NCBI GenBank assembly: GCA_027315315.1
Contig: DAHUYG010000068.1
Location: 1-53,167 of the forward strand
DNA: 53,167 nucleotides
Direction of reading: 5' to 3'
Origin: Acidimicrobiaceae bacterium
GTDB taxonomy: Bacteria; Actinomycetota; Acidimicrobiia; Acidimicrobiales; RAAP-2
The translations under genes were made by a program, and so were the position numbers. Shown in pieces: positions 52,054 to 53,167 of the stretch. How positions within the stretch are numbered: position 1 is the first letter of the stretch; each line of letters begins with the position of its first letter. Under the pieces are notes generated by a model that worked only from the letters and a program-made list of their open reading frames with translations, was not told where the DNA came from and made no database searches.

Positions 52054-53055
52054 GTGAGCGTCGGATCCTCGTCCCCCGGCGGACGGTGGATCGACCGCCT
52101 CCCGACCGTGTCGGTGCCGGCGTTCCGCCGCCTGGCCATCGCCTCGCTCGCCGCCGTCTGCCTCATCGTGGTCACGGGCGCAGCGGTGCGCCTGACCGGG
52201 TCTGGCCTCGGGTGCCCGGACTGGCCCTCCTGCTATCGCAGACGGGTCACCCCGCAGCTGTCGTTCCACCCGCTGGTCGAGTTCTCGAACCGCATCGTCA
52301 CGGTCGTGCTCGTCGTGGTCCTCGCAGCGGCGCTCCTGGGCGCCCTGCGGAGAAGGCCCTTTCGCCGTGACCTGGCCTGGCTGAGCGTCGGGTTGCTGGT
52401 CGGGGTCCTCGCCCAGGCGATGATCGGCGCGCTCGCCGTGTATACGAAGCTGAACCCCTACGTCGTCCTCTGCCACTTCCTCGCCTCGATGCTGCTCGTT
52501 GCCGACGCGGTGGTCCTCGTCCATCGGGCCGGGCGCGACTACCGGTCCCCCGGCCAGCGGCTCGTCCCGCGCGCCATCGTGCTCGGTGGTCGCGCCGTGC
52601 TCGTCCTGCTCTGTGCGGTCCTCGTGGCCGGCACCTTCACCACCGGTGCGGGGCCCCACGCCGGTGGCTCGTCGGGGCAGCTCGTCGCGAAGCGCATCCC
52701 GATCGCCCTGCGCGACATGGCAGAGCTGCACTCGAGCCTCGCCCTTCTTCTCGTCGGCGTGTGTCTCGGGCTGGCCGTCGCCCTGCATGCGATGGCGGTG
52801 CCCGAGCGCGTGCGAAGGGCCGCCCGCGTGCTCTGCGGCGTGCTCTTTTTGCAGGCGGCGATCGGCTACACCCAGTACTTCACCCACCTCCCCGCAGCCC
52901 TCGTCGAGCTCCACGTGATCGGGGCGACCGTCCTCGTGGTGGGGGCCGTCCAGTTCGTCCTGTCATTCAGCGAACATGGAGCCGAGCGTCGGGACGAGGA
53001 CGTCGAGGTGCCCGAGCCTGCTGCTCACGCAGCGAGAGTCCAGGTAGGCGGCTGA
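52054..53055 (+). CDS. ctaA: Heme A synthase
   Basis: Membrane protein of 333 residues with eight hydrophobic segments. GAAVRLTGSGLGCPDWPSCY carries the Cys pair of the first outer loop; HPLVEFSNR and the later His residues in MAELHSSLALLL and VELHVIGAT would hold the hemes. It oxidises heme O to heme A. GTG at 52054 gives the usual short N-terminus; the frame extends to 51985 without a clear start. The C-terminal tail of about 40 residues is hydrophilic. Divergent from ctaB. Confidence 0.92.
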   Translation: MSVGSSSPGGRWIDRLPTVSVPAFRRLAIASLAAVCLIVVTGAAVRLTGSGLGCPDWPSCYRRRVTPQLSFHPLVEFSNRIVTVVLVVVLAAALLGALRRRPFRRDLAWLSVGLLVGVLAQAMIGALAVYTKLNPYVVLCHFLASMLLVADAVVLVHRAGRDYRSPGQRLVPRAIVLGGRAVLVLLCAVLVAGTFTTGAGPHAGGSSGQLVAKRIPIALRDMAELHSSLALLLVGVCLGLAVALHAMAVPERVRRAARVLCGVLFLQAAIGYTQYFTHLPAALVELHVIGATVLVVGAVQFVLSFSEHGAERRDEDVEVPEPAAHAARVQVGG

Positions 53056-53093
53056 TAGCTTGGCCCTCGCCGGAGCACGTCGCCCGGGATCTC

Positions 53094-53166
53094 GCCCCCA
53101 TCGTCTAGCGGCCTAGGACGCCGCCCTTTCAAGGCGGTAACACGGGTTCAAATCCCGTTGGGGGTG
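53094..53166 (+). tRNA. tRNA-Glu (anticodon UUC)
   Basis: Cloverleaf: acceptor GCCCCCA/TGGGGGT with one G-U pair, D-arm TCGTCTAGCGGCCTAGGACG, anticodon stem CCGCC/GGCGG with loop CTTTCAA (anticodon UUC), and T-arm ACGGGTTCAAATCCCGT. CCA is not visible because the window ends just after the discriminator G. Confidence 0.95.
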
Positions 53167-53167
53167 C

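Noticed and set aside
1-53167. CRISPR arrays, rRNA genes, complete insertion sequences
   Set aside because: No regularly spaced repeats, no rRNA-like sequence and no intact transposase with inverted ends were seen.

Overview
The window is about 53 kb of very GC-rich DNA from an actinobacterium. Support for this comes from frequent GTG starts, GTGA stop/start overlaps, a SenX3/RegX3-like two-component pair, a polyphosphate-glucokinase-like ROK protein, a fused PcaL and an SCO6880-type conjugation cassette. A free-living soil or water degrader of the Acidimicrobiia type would fit, but that placement is inference; there is no rRNA in the window.

Region 1 (1-17.4 kb) is a catabolic block. On the minus strand, a putative operon SDR - P450 - TetR - carboxylesterase - Baeyer-Villiger monooxygenase - epoxide hydrolase is followed by a branched-chain-amino-acid-type (Liv) ABC importer: a binding protein, a 953-residue LivH-LivM-LivG fusion and LivF. 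A nearly identical 20-bp palindrome lies upstream of the SDR (17394-17413) and upstream of the binding protein (9883-9902). This suggests that the embedded TetR controls both uptake and breakdown. The enzyme set fits hydroxylation, oxidation to a ketone, Baeyer-Villiger oxygen insertion and ester hydrolysis of a cyclic or long-chain compound. A VOC protein, an SRPBCC-sulfatase pair and a DinB-MFS pair flank it.

Region 2 (17.4-22.3 kb) is a scrap zone: a SnoaL-like gene, a frameshifted glycosyltransferase-39-like pseudogene, a secreted protein of unknown function, the front of an RHS-type secreted protein fused in frame to a broken ISAzo13-type transposase, a 65-residue unknown protein and tRNA-Arg(ACG).

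Region 3 (22.4-36.9 kb) is for aromatic acids. A plus-strand operon encodes a two-subunit CoA-transferase, PcaH, PcaG, PcaB, fused PcaL (lactone hydrolase plus decarboxylase), an IclR regulator and PobA, so 4-hydroxybenzoate could be taken through protocatechuate to 3-oxoadipyl-CoA. Facing it on the minus strand is an operon for a second, unfused Liv importer plus an aryl-aldehyde-type dehydrogenase. A decayed CaiB/BaiF CoA-transferase lies where the two operons meet. Palindromes with AGCGAAC half-sites lie at both outer promoters and may be targets of the IclR protein.

Region 4 (36.9-45 kb) holds a polyphosphate-glucokinase-like gene and a P450, then a compact type IV secretion/conjugation cassette (VirB2-like DUF6112 protein, TrbL-like protein, SCO6880-like protein, VirB4-like ATPase, VirD4/TraG-like coupling protein). 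All run on the minus strand and most overlap by a few bases. No relaxase or integrase is visible.

Region 5 (45-53.2 kb) is housekeeping: histidine kinase and response regulator, SerS, a two-gene ABC exporter, a TlpA-like protein lacking one active-site Cys, CtaB, CtaA and tRNA-Glu(UUC).
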